DNA of 64,000 bases from Euborellia annulipes (GCA_023213315.1 JAKCPI010002466.1:85360-149359), one strand, 5' to 3'; positions 21,933 through 32,266 are shown, counted from the first letter of the stretch. The notes: generated from the letters alone by a model not told the origin. Translations and numbers: made by a program.

Positions 21933-22040
21933 CAAGGGCGGATCCAGAGGAGTTTTTCGAGGGGGTGTGGTGCTGACTGCTCGCACAGCACATAATTTTT
22001 TCTTAATTTCGGTAATTTACCCCCCTTGTATCCGTCCTTG
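21933..22040. mobile_element. 108-bp mini-hAT carrying a THM hairpin piece
   Basis: CAAGGGCGGATCCAG at the left and its imperfect complement TTGTATCCGTCCTTG at the right are flanked by identical octamers AATTAAAC (21925-21932 and 22041-22048), the 8-bp target duplication expected for hAT. The interior contains GCACAGCACATAATTTTTTC and a TTTCGGTAA stretch, recognisable as the ascending arm of the THM 5' palindrome, so this element appears to have captured or been invaded by a THM fragment. Confidence 0.75.
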
Positions 22041-22048
22041 AATTAAAC

Positions 22049-22645
22049 CAACATATAATCAAAATTAGAGGAGTTTCTTAATTGCTACAAAATAATAATA
22101 AATAAAATTTGTTTTTGTTTAAAAAAAAAAAAAAAAATGTGAATCTAAAAGAAATGGTTGCAAATGTTTCATTTTTTTTTTCTTTTTCTCTCCCATTTTC
22201 TTTGATATATTATTCAAATAAAAACCACTCTTTAAAAAGAGGGAGAAAGGGAAAAGCCAACAAATAAAACATATATAGAATAAGAATAAAAAAAGATAGA
22301 AGGGTCATAAAGGTAAGAAATAGGCCTCCTCGCTCTATAAACAGCTTTAGAACTGCCTCACGACCAGGACAAATAAAATATTGTGTTTTATTAGAAATTT
22401 AAAAAATTTTTGGAATTCTGTACCAATTCAGGAATATTCCTCACTCAGGCTTATTTTCTTTTAAATTTGGTAAGGATTGGGTCAACGATATTGGAGATCC
22501 CCATTAACTATAGTGGATGGCCAAATTATTATACTCATTTGAAAAATCATATCTTTTATGTTTTCTTAAGCGTTTAGCATTTTCTGAAATCGTGGCATGT
22601 TCAGGCCTGTATGTTCTTGCTTCTCGACTCCGGAGACGTTCGAGA
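22049..22645. other. AT-rich non-coding stretch
   Basis: Nothing recognisable. A 61-codon minus-strand open frame at 22504-22689 overlaps the end of the mariner remnant and has no family signature. Confidence 0.4.
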
Positions 22646-22647
22646 TA

Positions 22648-23148
22648 CGAGTGCAGGCCAATAAGTCCGTGACTTTTTGAATGAAACACAGGTTTTTGGA
22701 TAAAAAATTATTTTATTTTTCAACGTAGTCTCCTTTGAGCTCTAAACACTTTGTCCAACGTTTCTCCAATTTTTTTTATCCCATCCAAAAAATAAGATTT
22801 GTCGAAGGCATCAAAATCATCGTTGGAGTCAAACTTTTTCCGCCGAGCCATTTTTTCAGGTTTGGAAACAAGAAATAGTCACTCGGGGCTAAATCCGGAG
22901 AATAGGGCGGATGAGGGAGCAATTCGTATTCCAATCCATGGAAACTGCACTTGTGTGCACCCTTGCATTGTCTTCTCAAATCACGAGGTAGTCTGCTATT
23001 AATGGACGTCAAACAAAAACTAAAAGACCCAGCTGGTTCAAATTTCGACAGGAGTCAGCTGATAGTTGCCTGCTGACAGGAGCAGTGTTGCCATTTCTGT
23101 TAAGAGGCGGGAAATTCAAAAAGTCACGGACTTATTGACCTGCTCTCG
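22648..23148 (-). mobile_element. Internally deleted mariner element
   Basis: Inverted ends CGAGTGCAGGCCAATAAGTC (left) and the complement of CGAGAGCAGGTCAATAAGTC (right) extend inward through CGTGACTTTTTGAA, and both sides abut a TA dinucleotide (22646-22647, 23149-23150), the mariner target. At about 500 bp it is well under half the usual 1.3 kb; the 5' two thirds of the transposase is missing. Both ends are intact, so it could in principle be cross-mobilised. Confidence 0.88.
22713..22960 (-). pseudogene. Mariner transposase C-terminal fragment
   Basis: The minus strand encodes LPHPPYSPDLAPSDYFLFPN followed by LKKWLGGK, the hallmark block holding the third catalytic aspartate of D,D34D mariner transposases. 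The normal ending (SNDD..., DKSYFLDGIKK, then EKRWTKCLELKGDYVEK and a TAA at 22713-22715) is present but spread over different frames, so there are at least two small frameshifts after the GGK. The N-terminal DNA-binding part and the first two aspartates are absent. Clearly non-functional as a transposase. Confidence 0.9.
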
Positions 23149-23159
23149 TACATATGAAA

Positions 23160-23690
23160 GGTTCAGAGCAAAAGTGAACTAATATCACTTTTTATTGTTT
23201 TGAAAAAAAATGAATCAAAGTTAAAGCCTTATATTTAATTTCTCTTAAAATATACATTAACTTATTTTACATCTCAGCAAGAGCTTACATTATACTTTAT
23301 ACTCTAAGTACATACATACACAATTTTATATTCAAATTTTTGGATTTTTAGATTTTTTTTTTATCGTTGGATGGTGTGGTCTGGCAATACTTTTTTTTTC
23401 CTTTAAGGAACTGCTGCATTCTGGAGGATTAGTATTGAAATTCGGACATTGTTCATTATTACACCGGATAACTACCACAATTTACTATCCAAACTTTTGC
23501 TTTGAACCACTCATATATAGGATATTTATTTAAGATTATTATCAGTGACAAATAGAGAACGTTCCACATGCTGGTTTTTCAGAGCCACCCATCCATGATG
23601 ACAGTACTTCTCTGATTTTGTTATCATCACTCAAGTCGAAAGAAAAGAAAGTTTCCCAATATCATTCGATAATTTTTAAATTTTTATTAA
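23160..23690. other. AT-rich non-coding stretch
   Basis: No gene or repeat boundary recognised. Confidence 0.4.
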
Positions 23691-23691
23691 A

Positions 23692-24190
23692 ATACTAGAC
23701 GCAAAGCCCCGCCTTCGGCGGGGCTTTCCGTCTAGCCGGGGGGCTGCGCCCCCTGGACCCCCTTGCTCGCCTACTTATATACATACCGGTACATACATTT
23801 TCCCTTTTCATTTTTATATATAGAGACTATTTTAACGGTTAATTATTCATGAACTTAAGATTTTTTGTGAATCATATCCTTTCCGGGACTCTCCCGGTAC
23901 ACAGACAAAAAATTTACCCCGATATTTTAGAATTCAAAATGTAAATAAATAAAAAAAATCGTAAACATGGGTAAATATTTATATTTTGTTACCATGGCAA
24001 CTATTTCTCCTAATTTTTATTTTTTTCTTATTTTAACGGTTAATTACTCATTAACTTATTGTTATTTGTGAAACAAAACCTGTCCGGGACTCTCACAAAC
24101 ATATACAGAAAATTTCATCATAATTGGTTCAGTCGTTTAGGAGAAGTTCAGTCATATACACACGTACAGAAGAATTATATATATAAGAAA
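23692..24190 (+). mobile_element. GC-hairpin repeat (ACTAGACGCAAAGCCC family)
   Basis: Starts ATACTAGACGCAAAGCC and immediately forms two strong GC hairpins (GCCCCGCCTTCGGCGGGGC, then GGGGGCTGCGCCCCC), followed by TGGACCCCCTTGCTCG. The AT-rich remainder contains two copies of TTTTAACGGTTAATTA, a THM fragment, and an ending ATTGGTTCAGTCGTTTAGGA ... ATATACACACGTACAGAAGA, a motif pattern I know from widespread arthropod repeats. A second copy of the hairpin head is at 51.3 kb, and a head-like ACTAGCTGCGCAGCCCG lies at 11.65 kb. Family not named with confidence. Confidence 0.55.
23930..24020 (+). mobile_element. THM fragment M with intact X-box-like site
   Basis: Only the block around the X-box-like site remains: TTTAGAATTCAAAATGTAAA, GGGTAAATATTTATATTTTG and GTTACCATGGCAAC (23988-24001). 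It lies between two copies of the TTTTAACGGTTAATTA sequence of the enclosing repeat, so it interrupts that repeat. Confidence 0.7.
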
Positions 24191-24194
24191 AAAT

Positions 24195-24850
24195 TCCTTG
24201 TTTATATTGATATTTCGGCATCCAAGCAAGGGTTTGAGCGCTATATATGAATAAATAAAAACAACATGGCAGGTAAAATTCTCATAACTCGGCTTTGTAT
24301 TTTCATACTAAAATCTATTGTGTGTAAACGAAATAAAACATATGACATGCGAAATTTAATTAAAGGTAGAGAAAAAATTTTTTTTTTATTTCATTTGTAT
24401 GATGAACAATTTCTATTATTTTGGTCCAATTAAAAAAAAAAATGGGTTTCTATGAAGTTATATAAACCTCACACACACACACACACACATACATACATAC
24501 ACTCAGACAATCCTTTAAATCGATTTTACGCAAGCAAGCTGACCCAAGCGAGATTGTCATTAAAGTGTGACACGAACCCAGATATATGGTTTACCCACAC
24601 ATACACACAGAGGCTATAAATCCCCTTTCTCAGTCGACTTCTCATCCCAGCTCCTCCACCTCAAAATCCCCGCCCTATGCACAGACACACTCAGAGAATT
24701 TTGAGCTTACAAATGGTTGCATTGTCTTCAGCTGATAAGAATAAAACGGGCTTCTCTCTCTTTTTTTATATTAGGACAAAATTAAATTCAATTGAAAGGC
24801 CAACAATTAAATCTCACATATGAATATAAATTTAATTAATAAATAATACT
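24195..24850. other. AT-rich stretch with CA microsatellite
   Basis: CACACACACACA near 24471-24490 followed by TACATACATACA. No gene or repeat ends seen. Confidence 0.45.
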
Positions 24851-24857
24851 TATATAT

Positions 24858-25074
24858 GGACCCTGTTACGCATTAGTGTGTCAAGCGCCAGCTACCGATA
24901 TTTGATAAAATTAACATTAAAGTTTTTTGTTTTCATTGGATTATATATAATTTTTTTTTGTCAATTGTACAAGTAACATTAAATATAAATTTTTTTAGGA
25001 CATATTTCATAAAAAATACTATTAATTATAGCATTTGAAACAATATTCCGTGCTTAACTCGATTTTTAATTTTT
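24858..25074 (-). mobile_element. MITE, second copy of the 11.98-kb family (truncated)
   Basis: Starts GGACCCTGTTACGCATTAGT and matches the complement of the 11.98-kb copy through CAATATTCCGTGCTTAACTC, then stops before the other terminal repeat. One end is therefore missing and the copy is not mobile in this form. Confidence 0.8.
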
Positions 25075-25195
25075 ATGTATATTCATTGAAGGGATGTATT
25101 GATACATAAACCAAAACAAAACTCCTTTTAAACTAAACCTAGTGTGTTTACTGTGAACTATTGTTAAATTATTCAATTTAAAAAATGTTTCGCCT

Positions 25196-25335
25196 CCGGG
25201 CCATGGGACGCGGGTTCTCATCCCCTCCTATGCCACAAAAATTTATTTAAATTGATTTGGCTACCAAACAATTTAAATAAATATGGTCGGGGCCTAAATA
25301 GCCTTCGATGCCGAAAAAGACCTTAAATGAAATTA
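25196..25335 (+). mobile_element. SINE family 2 fragment
   Basis: Contains a GACGCGGGTTCTCATCCCCT stretch corresponding to the B box of a tRNA-derived promoter, then the family body ending GGGGCCTAAATAGCCTTCGA, TGCCGAAAAAGACCTTAAAT. The A-box part is largely lost. Compare the better copy at 42.99 kb. Confidence 0.6.
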
Positions 25336-26225
25336 AAAAAAAAATGTTTCAACTAATGGGCGGGCTTAAGGTGAAATTTTTGAATTATATAAAAAAAATT
25401 GTTAATAGAGTGGTTTTACCTTTATAATAAAAAACTAGAAATAAAAAACGTGTTAAAAGAAAGAATTAAAATTAATTAGCCTCTGCTTTACGGGGAAACC
25501 AAAGAAGTGAAAGGACCCTTTTTGAAACAGTTAGATAATAACTTGGATGGAGGGTGGGGGGAGGTGGGCCAAAGGCGAGAGGCGCAGCTGGTAATAAATA
25601 TTTCTAATGTTACGTGATAACATTTTCTTTTTAATCAATATTTCTATTTAAAATGGAAACTTTGTATAGAAATTGAAAATCTTTTGTTAAACAATAATTG
25701 TATTTTAATGAATGTTTCTTTTAAATTCAACGTCAAATTTAAAAGAAAGGTTATCATCAAGTTTAAAACAACATCCGAGCGGAAAACTTATTATATTTAA
25801 TATAACGTCAAAAATAAATAACAAATATAAAGGAAACAAGTATTTAATTATGAAAGGATTAAACTCAAAAACATTCTGATAAAAATCTAAAACCTGTGCT
25901 CTACTGACATCCTGATTTGGGAATGAAGAAATTTATTATTTGTAAAATCAAGATCTAAAGTGGTGGTCATCAAATTTGCACAAATTTGCACAAAAAGAAA
26001 GAAAATTAAGGTGAAATTTAGTGAGAATTGAGAGAGAAGAACATGTGTTTCGGGCATCTTCAGGAGATTTAAGAGCTCTTTTTAAATTTCATTCCTTTTC
26101 AATACTTCAGTTTATATCTATTCATATATAAAACCCCTAAAATATATAAGATGTTGGGTTGGGCGAAATAAATAGTTCTCAAACGCAATTTATCTTATTT
26201 ATAATCTGTGCCTGTATAAAAAAAA
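25336..26225. other. AT-rich non-coding stretch
   Basis: No gene seen. A short purine-rich, GC-richer piece near 25545-25590 has no identifiable family. Confidence 0.4.
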
Positions 26226-26231
26226 AGTACT

Positions 26232-26830
26232 TAAGGGGGTTCAGGAGCGACTTCTAATCGTACTTTAAAAAAAACTAGACTATTATAAGGAATTTTTCAA
26301 TGCTGTTTTTTTTTCAAATGAATTAAATTCGTAAGAGATTATTGGGACATCGAGCTATAATTTTTTAAATGACTTATTAAAAAATTATCGTAATTAATTT
26401 TTTTGTTATCAAGCAAATACAAAAAAAACAATCTGTCCCAATAATCTTTAATTTTTTTTAAATTTAAAAATGAATTTATTGTTATTATTAATCACATATT
26501 AATTAAGAAATTTTTAAAATAAGCTTAGATGATTTATTTAAAAATCAACTGTCAAATTAGATCAGCATTCTTGCAATAGATGGCAGGCTAGTCTAACAGC
26601 CGATCCCATAATAGCTTATATCGGGCCTATATTTATATATTTTTATGCTTTATAAAAAATACATAATATATAAAAACATTTATAAAGTATTTATTGTTAA
26701 AAGATCAATAAAAATCAACCAAATGCATTGAATATTATTAGCTACCATTCTGACATCTCTTGGCAAGTTTTCGAATTACTTGATTTTTTGGGCACACTTT
26801 TTATGACACACAACGCCCTCTTATCGGGAA
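26232..26830 (+). mobile_element. Unclassified TIR element (CTTAAGGGGG ends), uninterrupted copy
   Basis: Left end CTTAAGGGGGTTCAGGAGCG matches the left end of the inverted related copy at 56.36 kb (CTTAAGGGGGCTCGGGAACA). The body (GATTATTGGGAC, TTATCGTAATTAATTTTTTT, CTTGCAATAGATGGCAGGCT, ACATCTCTTGGCAAGT) is the reverse complement of the 56.4-57.9 kb body. Because the same end sequence is found at the left of both inverted copies, it is a terminal inverted repeat. This copy shows the empty site for the hAT inserted at 56.83 kb. Non-coding. Confidence 0.6.
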
Positions 26831-28215
26831 AGAAGAAGAATACATGGCTACCCATTCTCATATCTTTCCTACGAAGTACAAGAGTGAAGTGTGCTTCAAA
26901 TAATTTCAATGGCAAAATGAGAATATACATTAGACATGGGTCGATACGCGATTTTGCTGTACCAGGTACTCGCTGTTACAGGTACTTGTTCATACCCGAT
27001 ATTTTTACCAGATATTTTTGTACCCGATACAGATTTCACTCAGCAACGCTAACTTCACATAAATACAAGTAACAGATTCGATACGTAGTATGAAATGTCA
27101 TTTTACTAGAGACTAAATTAACATTTTTCAAAGTTTTTTTCCCTGTATTTATAAATATTCTTGACTTGAAAAATCAAAAACTCATAATTATTCATTACTA
27201 AAGAGTTTTCCAAACTGACTGAACTGACATTTTAATGTCTCCAAATTTAAAATGTCATGTTATATACTGCACTAGAAAAATAATTAACAAATTTCTTTAC
27301 TAGTGAAAGGAATTTAATTTATTGAAGTTCATTATGTTTTTAAATTCACAGTTACTTGTATTTTTTACTTTTTTTAATTAATGTTTTTAAATAAAAAAGT
27401 TTCAAAGTAAAAGAAACATAACTTATTTATTAAAAAAAAATTTTTTTTTTTTTTCATTTCTCCTCTCTTAAATTAAAGAAAAGAGAAATAATATATTAGT
27501 AATAATTAGATTTGTATTTAATTATTATAGGGCCTAGTGAGAAAAGTAGAGTAAAAAATGTAAAAATGATTCGGAATGACGTTCGAAAAGCGCGCCAGAG
27601 CTAGCGAAATTGTCCTGTCAGGAGAGAAGAGGCGGGGCGGGGCGTCGCGAGTTGAGGGTCGCAAGAGAGAAGTGGAGAGAAGGAATGAGAGAAAAGGCGA
27701 GACGAAAACTGTATCGGGTAAACGACGCTCTAAAGTGAAAAGAAAGTATTTGATCAATGCGCAAGCGCGAGAAACCCAGTACGAGTCTAGTGGAGTGTGC
27801 CTGAGTAGCTGTTACTCAAATACCTGATATTTTTTGCTCGCACCCATTATGACTATCTGTTACTTTTTCATACCTGATACAAAATATCAGATTGATACAG
27901 TATCACCCATGTCTAATATACATATTAAGGAATATCTAAAAAATAATTAATTTCTGAAATTTAAAAAAATCCTTTGGAGTGAATTTTGAGAAAATCGAAA
28001 AAAACTGAAAAAGTTCATCAGTAAAGTATTAATACTTTTTGGACGATTTTATTTAAATTATTTTTTAGAAGGGTGTCCAACTTAAGTATAAAATTTCAAC
28101 CTTCAAGCTCAATTCCTTCATGCTTTTAAATTAAACAGACAGAGCATTTTGCGGAACCCACTTTTTTGGACTCAGAAGACTCCATAACATGTATTTTTTG
28201 TAGTACTCTACGGGA
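26830..28215 (+). mobile_element. THM repeat copy K, split by a hAT
   Basis: THM body begins about CATATCTTTCCTACGAAGTA and runs to CAAAATGAGAATATACAT at 26930, then resumes after the hAT at 27916 (ATATACATATTAAGGAATAT) and continues through AATTCCTTCATGC and a minimal CAGA stretch to about 28215. The 5' palindrome is missing and the 3' palindrome is degraded. Confidence 0.8.
26931..27915. mobile_element. hAT element inserted in a THM copy
   Basis: Ends TAGACATGGGTCGATAC and GTATCACCCATGTCTA are inverted copies. The octamer ATATACAT precedes (26923-26930) and follows (27916-27923) the element, an exact 8-bp target duplication, and removal restores a continuous THM sequence. Subterminal regions are rich in GATATTTTTACC and CCCGATA-like repeats. 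The GC-richer centre (27570-27790) has open frames on both strands without a transposase motif, so this 985-bp copy looks non-autonomous. Confidence 0.85.
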
Positions 28216-28219
28216 TAAT

Positions 28220-28835
28220 ACAATGACAATTTTTTTTTATTAATATTATTAAAAATTGAATAAGAGAGAAATGCAAATAATTAGAACCAAAATGGTTATT
28301 AGAATATGTTGTATCTCTGAGTGATTCTATGTTCCAGTTAAGTGAGCTATAAAAAATTAAATCAACAGATGAATAATAAAATAGGTTACTAGATAAATCG
28401 TTTAAACAATAAATTTTATTTATCATTCATTAAAATTAATCTGTTATGATGATCATAACGCCGTCAAACTGCATCCACTGAATATGGGGATTTTTAATAC
28501 ATTAAAAAAAAAAAAATGTGGGACTGAACTGAATATATATAGGCTACTTTATTCAATAGATCTAACAATGTGAAATAATAATTTCGGTGGGATTTTGGAA
28601 TACGACTGTGAAGAAGTTTATTATGAAATGTTATGAAGAAACATGACCACTATCTGCTGACTTTTATCTTATACCACTTTGACAATTTGCTCCTTGTATG
28701 TTTTTAATGCAATAGTCTCTATATAGGAAAAAAATGATGGTCCTTCCCATTTACAGCCCTTCAATTATAAAGGAGTGGACCTACTTTAAAATCAACCAAA
28801 GATCTCTACTAAACTGCAGCTTGATTGTACAAGAA
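28220..28835. other. AT-rich non-coding stretch
   Basis: No gene or repeat boundary recognised. Confidence 0.4.
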
Positions 28836-28839
28836 TTTT

Positions 28840-29686
28840 AAAAATCTGGTGTGACTGGCGCACAGCACACAACTTTCTCTTACCCTTCGGTAAGAGAAAG
28901 TTGTGCACTGTGCTGGTCACACCAGATTTTTTGTGTCGAGATATATTTAGTTTCCGATAGCACCTTAGTTTCAAACTTGCATTTTAAATGTTGATTGCTT
29001 GAAATAAACTATGGTTATTTTTCAAAATTTTAATCTCATATTTGGACATTTTATACACAATATAGAATCGTAAATAAATACAAAATTTCATAAGAATTGG
29101 AAAAAAAATTTTAAATGCGTAAAAAGTTCCAAAGGGGACCCCCTTTTGAATCGAAATTAACATACAAATCCCTATAGGAAATTAACATTGGCCAAATGCG
29201 AAGATAAGGTAGAAAAATTTAAAACGCGTAGAAAGAGAGAAGTTTTGTGAGAGAGAGAGATATGTTTTCTCCGAAAAAAAAAATGGGCGTTTAAATAATA
29301 ATTGATTTTTAATCTAATAAAAAGAAAAAGATTTAAATTCGGTTACCATGGCAACCATTTATTTCTCCTATCTTTCCTATGAAGCACAAGAGTAAAGTGT
29401 GCTTCAAACAATTTTGAGGGCAAAACGAGAATATACATTTGAAAGAGCATCTAAAAAATAATTGATTTTTGAATTTTAATCAAAATCGTTAGAGCGAATT
29501 TTGAGAAAATCGAAAAAAACTGAAAAAGTACATCAGTAAAGTACTAGTACTTTTTGGCCGATTTTGATTAAAAGCTTATTTTGTCGGTCCCGGGGGTGTT
29601 TAACTTAAATATAAAATTTCAGCCTCCTAGCTCAATTCCTTCATGCTTAAAATTGAACACACACAGACACACACACACACACACAC

Positions 29687-29732
<46 letters not shown>

Positions 29733-29878
29733 CATGTCGCGAAAACCACTTTTTTGGATTCAGGGGACCTCAAAACGTGAAGATCCATCAAAATCTCGAC
29801 ATCGAATTTTTGACATGAAACCAATACTTTCTCTCTATATATATATTACATATATACATAGGTAAGAGAAAGTAAAAA
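28840..29878 (+). mobile_element. THM repeat copy F, long subfamily (complete)
   Basis: Complete, with a near-perfect 5' palindrome (GTGTGACTGGCGCACAGCAC and complement), the extra 0.4-kb block of the long subfamily (about 28960-29335), the perfect GTTACCATGGCAAC at 29342-29355, an AGTACTAGTACT palindrome, a long composite microsatellite (CA then CAGA, about 29655-29735) and the 3' palindrome ending GGTAAGAGAAAGTA. It has the longest CAGA tract in the window. Confidence 0.9.
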
Positions 29879-29884
29879 TTGAAT

Positions 29885-30640
29885 AAAACTGAAAAAGTAC
29901 ATCAGTAAACTAGCACTAGTACTTTTTAGCAGATTTGGTTCAAAAGCTTCGTGTCACGTGCCTAACTTGAATATAAAATTTCAACCTCCTAACTCTTTTC
30001 GTTCTTGAAATATTTTGTTCACACACACACACACACTCAGACAGACCTCAAAACATGTATTGTACAGTAGAACCTCGATAAGTTAAAGTTCAAGGGAAAC
30101 GGTTAGAAATTTGAGTTATCGAGTTTTTTTACTTATCGAGAGTTGAAGTTAGAAAGGTTATTGAATATAATTTTTAACATACCGAGGATTATTGACTTTG
30201 GGCACGTGAAAAAGGAATTTCGTTTGATCTATTTGTTTATTTAGAATAGTTTAGTTAAATATAAATTAAATTAATAGATTTATTTTATTTACAAAAAAAT
30301 CAGTAATTTTTTTCTGCTTCATGTATTTTTGATTTTCTGCATCAACTATTTTTTCGATGATATGTAAAGAAATACTTTAAGTTATAGAGGTCACCAAAAT
30401 ATTATTTTAAGTTATCGAGGGCTATGCTCAAAATATTTGTTTAAGTTACCGAGGTTTTGTTCTTTAAGTAATAGAGGTTTTACGCTGTCAAGGGAAGGGA
30501 ATTGAAAAATTTTTTAAGTTACGGAAGTTTTGAACTTAGCGAGGTTTAACTTATCGAGGTTCTACTGTATTTCCATCAAAATCTCGACATCGAATTTTTG
30601 ATATAAATCCACTACTTTCGCTCTCTATAATCATTTGAAA
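29885..30640 (+). mobile_element. THM repeat copy F2, split by a pogo-like MITE
   Basis: Begins within the element at AACTGAAAAAGTACATCAG, directly after copy F, and passes through a CA microsatellite to CCTCAAAACATGTATTG. After the insertion it resumes at TTTCCATCAAAATCTCGACA and ends in a decayed 3' palindrome (TACTTTCGCTCTCTATAATC). The 5' half is missing. Confidence 0.8.
30065..30567. mobile_element. Pogo/Tigger-like MITE in a THM copy
   Basis: CAGTAGAACCTCGATAAGTT and the complementary AACTTATCGAGGTTCTACTG form the ends, each flanked by TA. CAGT ends with a TA target are typical of the pogo branch of Tc1/mariner. Several internal AAGTTAYCGAGG-type units repeat near the ends, possibly subterminal transposase-binding sites. 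No transposase sequence is seen in 503 bp. Confidence 0.82.
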
Positions 30641-30705
30641 TAAATAGGCATGGGGTCTAAATGGCCTTAGATGCCGAAAAAGACCTTAAACTAATTTATA
30701 AAAAA
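30641..30705 (+). mobile_element. SINE family 2 tail fragment
   Basis: GGCATGGGGTCTAAATGGCC and TTAGATGCCGAAAAAGACCT match the 3' part of SINE family 2 at 25.2 and 43.0 kb. The tRNA-like head is absent. Confidence 0.55.
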
Positions 30706-31605
30706 ATTATTAATTATTGATATTTTAGATAGAAATTTTGCCTCATATATTAATAATAATACTAAGGGTCAAGGGATCTTTTTCCGTACCAATCCATAAA
30801 ATATTTCTAAATTATGTTGTATACTAATTAATTTAACTTCCAACAAAAATGGTGGTGCGTTCTAAATAGCTTCAGATGTTGAAAAAATAAAAAAGCCCTT
30901 TAAAACCAATTTACCGGTTTTCAGCTTTGTAAAAAACCGAAAAACCGGTTTTCAAAATTTTATCGGTTTTTCCAAACCCTAGTACGGACTTTATATTCAC
31001 GCATCATTCATGTCAATAATTAATAAAAGCTATGAAAAAGCACCCTAAATAGATTAGACTGCTTCGAAATAATTGGATTAGCCCCCACCTCCTCTCATTT
31101 ATTAAAAAGTAGCAAGTGAAATAGAAGTTCTCGCGGCTTTGTAAAGTTTCACTTGCTCTGCTCTCTCTAATTAACCTTTGAACTCTAACATCTAGTTGTT
31201 GCTTCTCTACAAGAAACTATAACAAAAAAAAAAGATAATTTTAATTTTATTCTTCTGAACATTATAATAATGTGAAAATATTATAATCCCAATTTCTTTT
31301 GTACAAGGGTCACAATAATAAAAAAAATTTCTTTGAAGTTTCAAATCACCGTGAATCTAGAATCAAAATATTACTTTAATGGATTTTGCGTTTAGGCAAC
31401 TCTCACACCCCATTAAAAATCAAGATATTGGGAGAGCAAGTTTTACTATTATCGACCAGCTTAATAGGTAAATAATTTGTTGAGGAATTAAAAGAACAAA
31501 ACACACAACGCGATCCTCAAATTAGCGGAGAAAAAACTTAAGTTGCGAGAAATTTAAAGAATAATTAAGCAATCATCTCGATATTTCTAAAAATAAATAT
31601 TGATA
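30706..31605. other. AT-rich non-coding stretch
   Basis: No gene. Another tail-like TTCTAAATAGCTTCAGATGTTG is near 30860 and a one-sided hAT-like end (ACCGGTTTTTCCAAACCCTA) near 30960. Confidence 0.4.
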
Positions 31606-31609
31606 TAAA

Positions 31610-31930
31610 AACAAATATCTGGTGTGACTGATCGCACACCAGATTTTTTGTGGTTTTAACTACATGTACAGGTACATGTGAATTCAAGATGTAAAATTTA
31701 TAAACAGAGGAAAATATTTATATTTTGTACCATGGCACCATCTCTCAATCTTTCCTTTGAAGTACAAGAGTAAAGAGGTCTTCATAAGATTTCAAGAACA
31801 AAATCAGAATATACATTTTAAAGAGCATGTAAAAAATAATTGATTTTTGAATTTTAATCAAAATCATTGGAGCGAATTTTAAGAAAATCGAAAAACACTG
31901 AAAAAGTACATCAGTAAAGTTCTAGTACTA
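31610..31930 (+). mobile_element. THM fragment L with collapsed 5' hairpin
   Basis: The 5' palindrome is shortened to CTGGTGTGACTGATCGCACACCAG-like sequence (24 nt; shown in part as CTGGTGTGAC and GCACACCAG), with the entire inner core missing. The body continues to AAGTTCTAGTACTAG, where the copy is truncated. Confidence 0.8.
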
Positions 31931-32052
31931 GACACGTTACCAACTACCCCAAGCCCGGGAGCTTCGAATAGTTTTTGAAATATTTCTAGGAAAATTTAAA
32001 TAGAACCAACCGTGGATTAAATTTTTAATTTAAAATGTTTGACTTGAAATGT

Positions 32053-32266
32053 ACCATCTATTGCAATAGTATTGAGAATAAAGCCCGGAAGTTAGGCAGC
32101 CCAAATGGCAGTTGCTCTGTCTAAGAAATATCTTTTTCAAAGCAGACAATAGGGCGATCGGCCTTTATTACCATAAAAATTTATCTTTTTAATATATTAG
32201 TGAACGTGTGCCATTTGGGCTGCCTAACTACCGGGCTTTAGTCTCAATACTATTGCAATAGATGGT
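32053..32266. mobile_element. Small foldback (ACCATCTATTGCAATAGT ends)
   Basis: Inverted arms of about 56 bp: ACCATCTATTGCAATAGTAT ... AAGCCCGG ... GGCAGCCCAAATGGCA at the left and the complement at the right, around a loop of about 100 bp. The outer CCATCTATTGCAA also occurs inside the TIR elements at 26.57 and 56.63 kb. Non-coding. Confidence 0.75.

Noticed and set aside
27576..27827. Arg/Glu-rich 83-codon frame in the hAT at 26.9-27.9 kb
   Set aside because: Overlapped by an open frame on the other strand and lacking any hAT transposase motif; likely a GC-richer patch without stops.
29640..29740. CRISPR-like periodicity in CA/CAGA repeats
   Set aside because: It is an uninterrupted microsatellite without unique spacers, and belongs to THM copy F.
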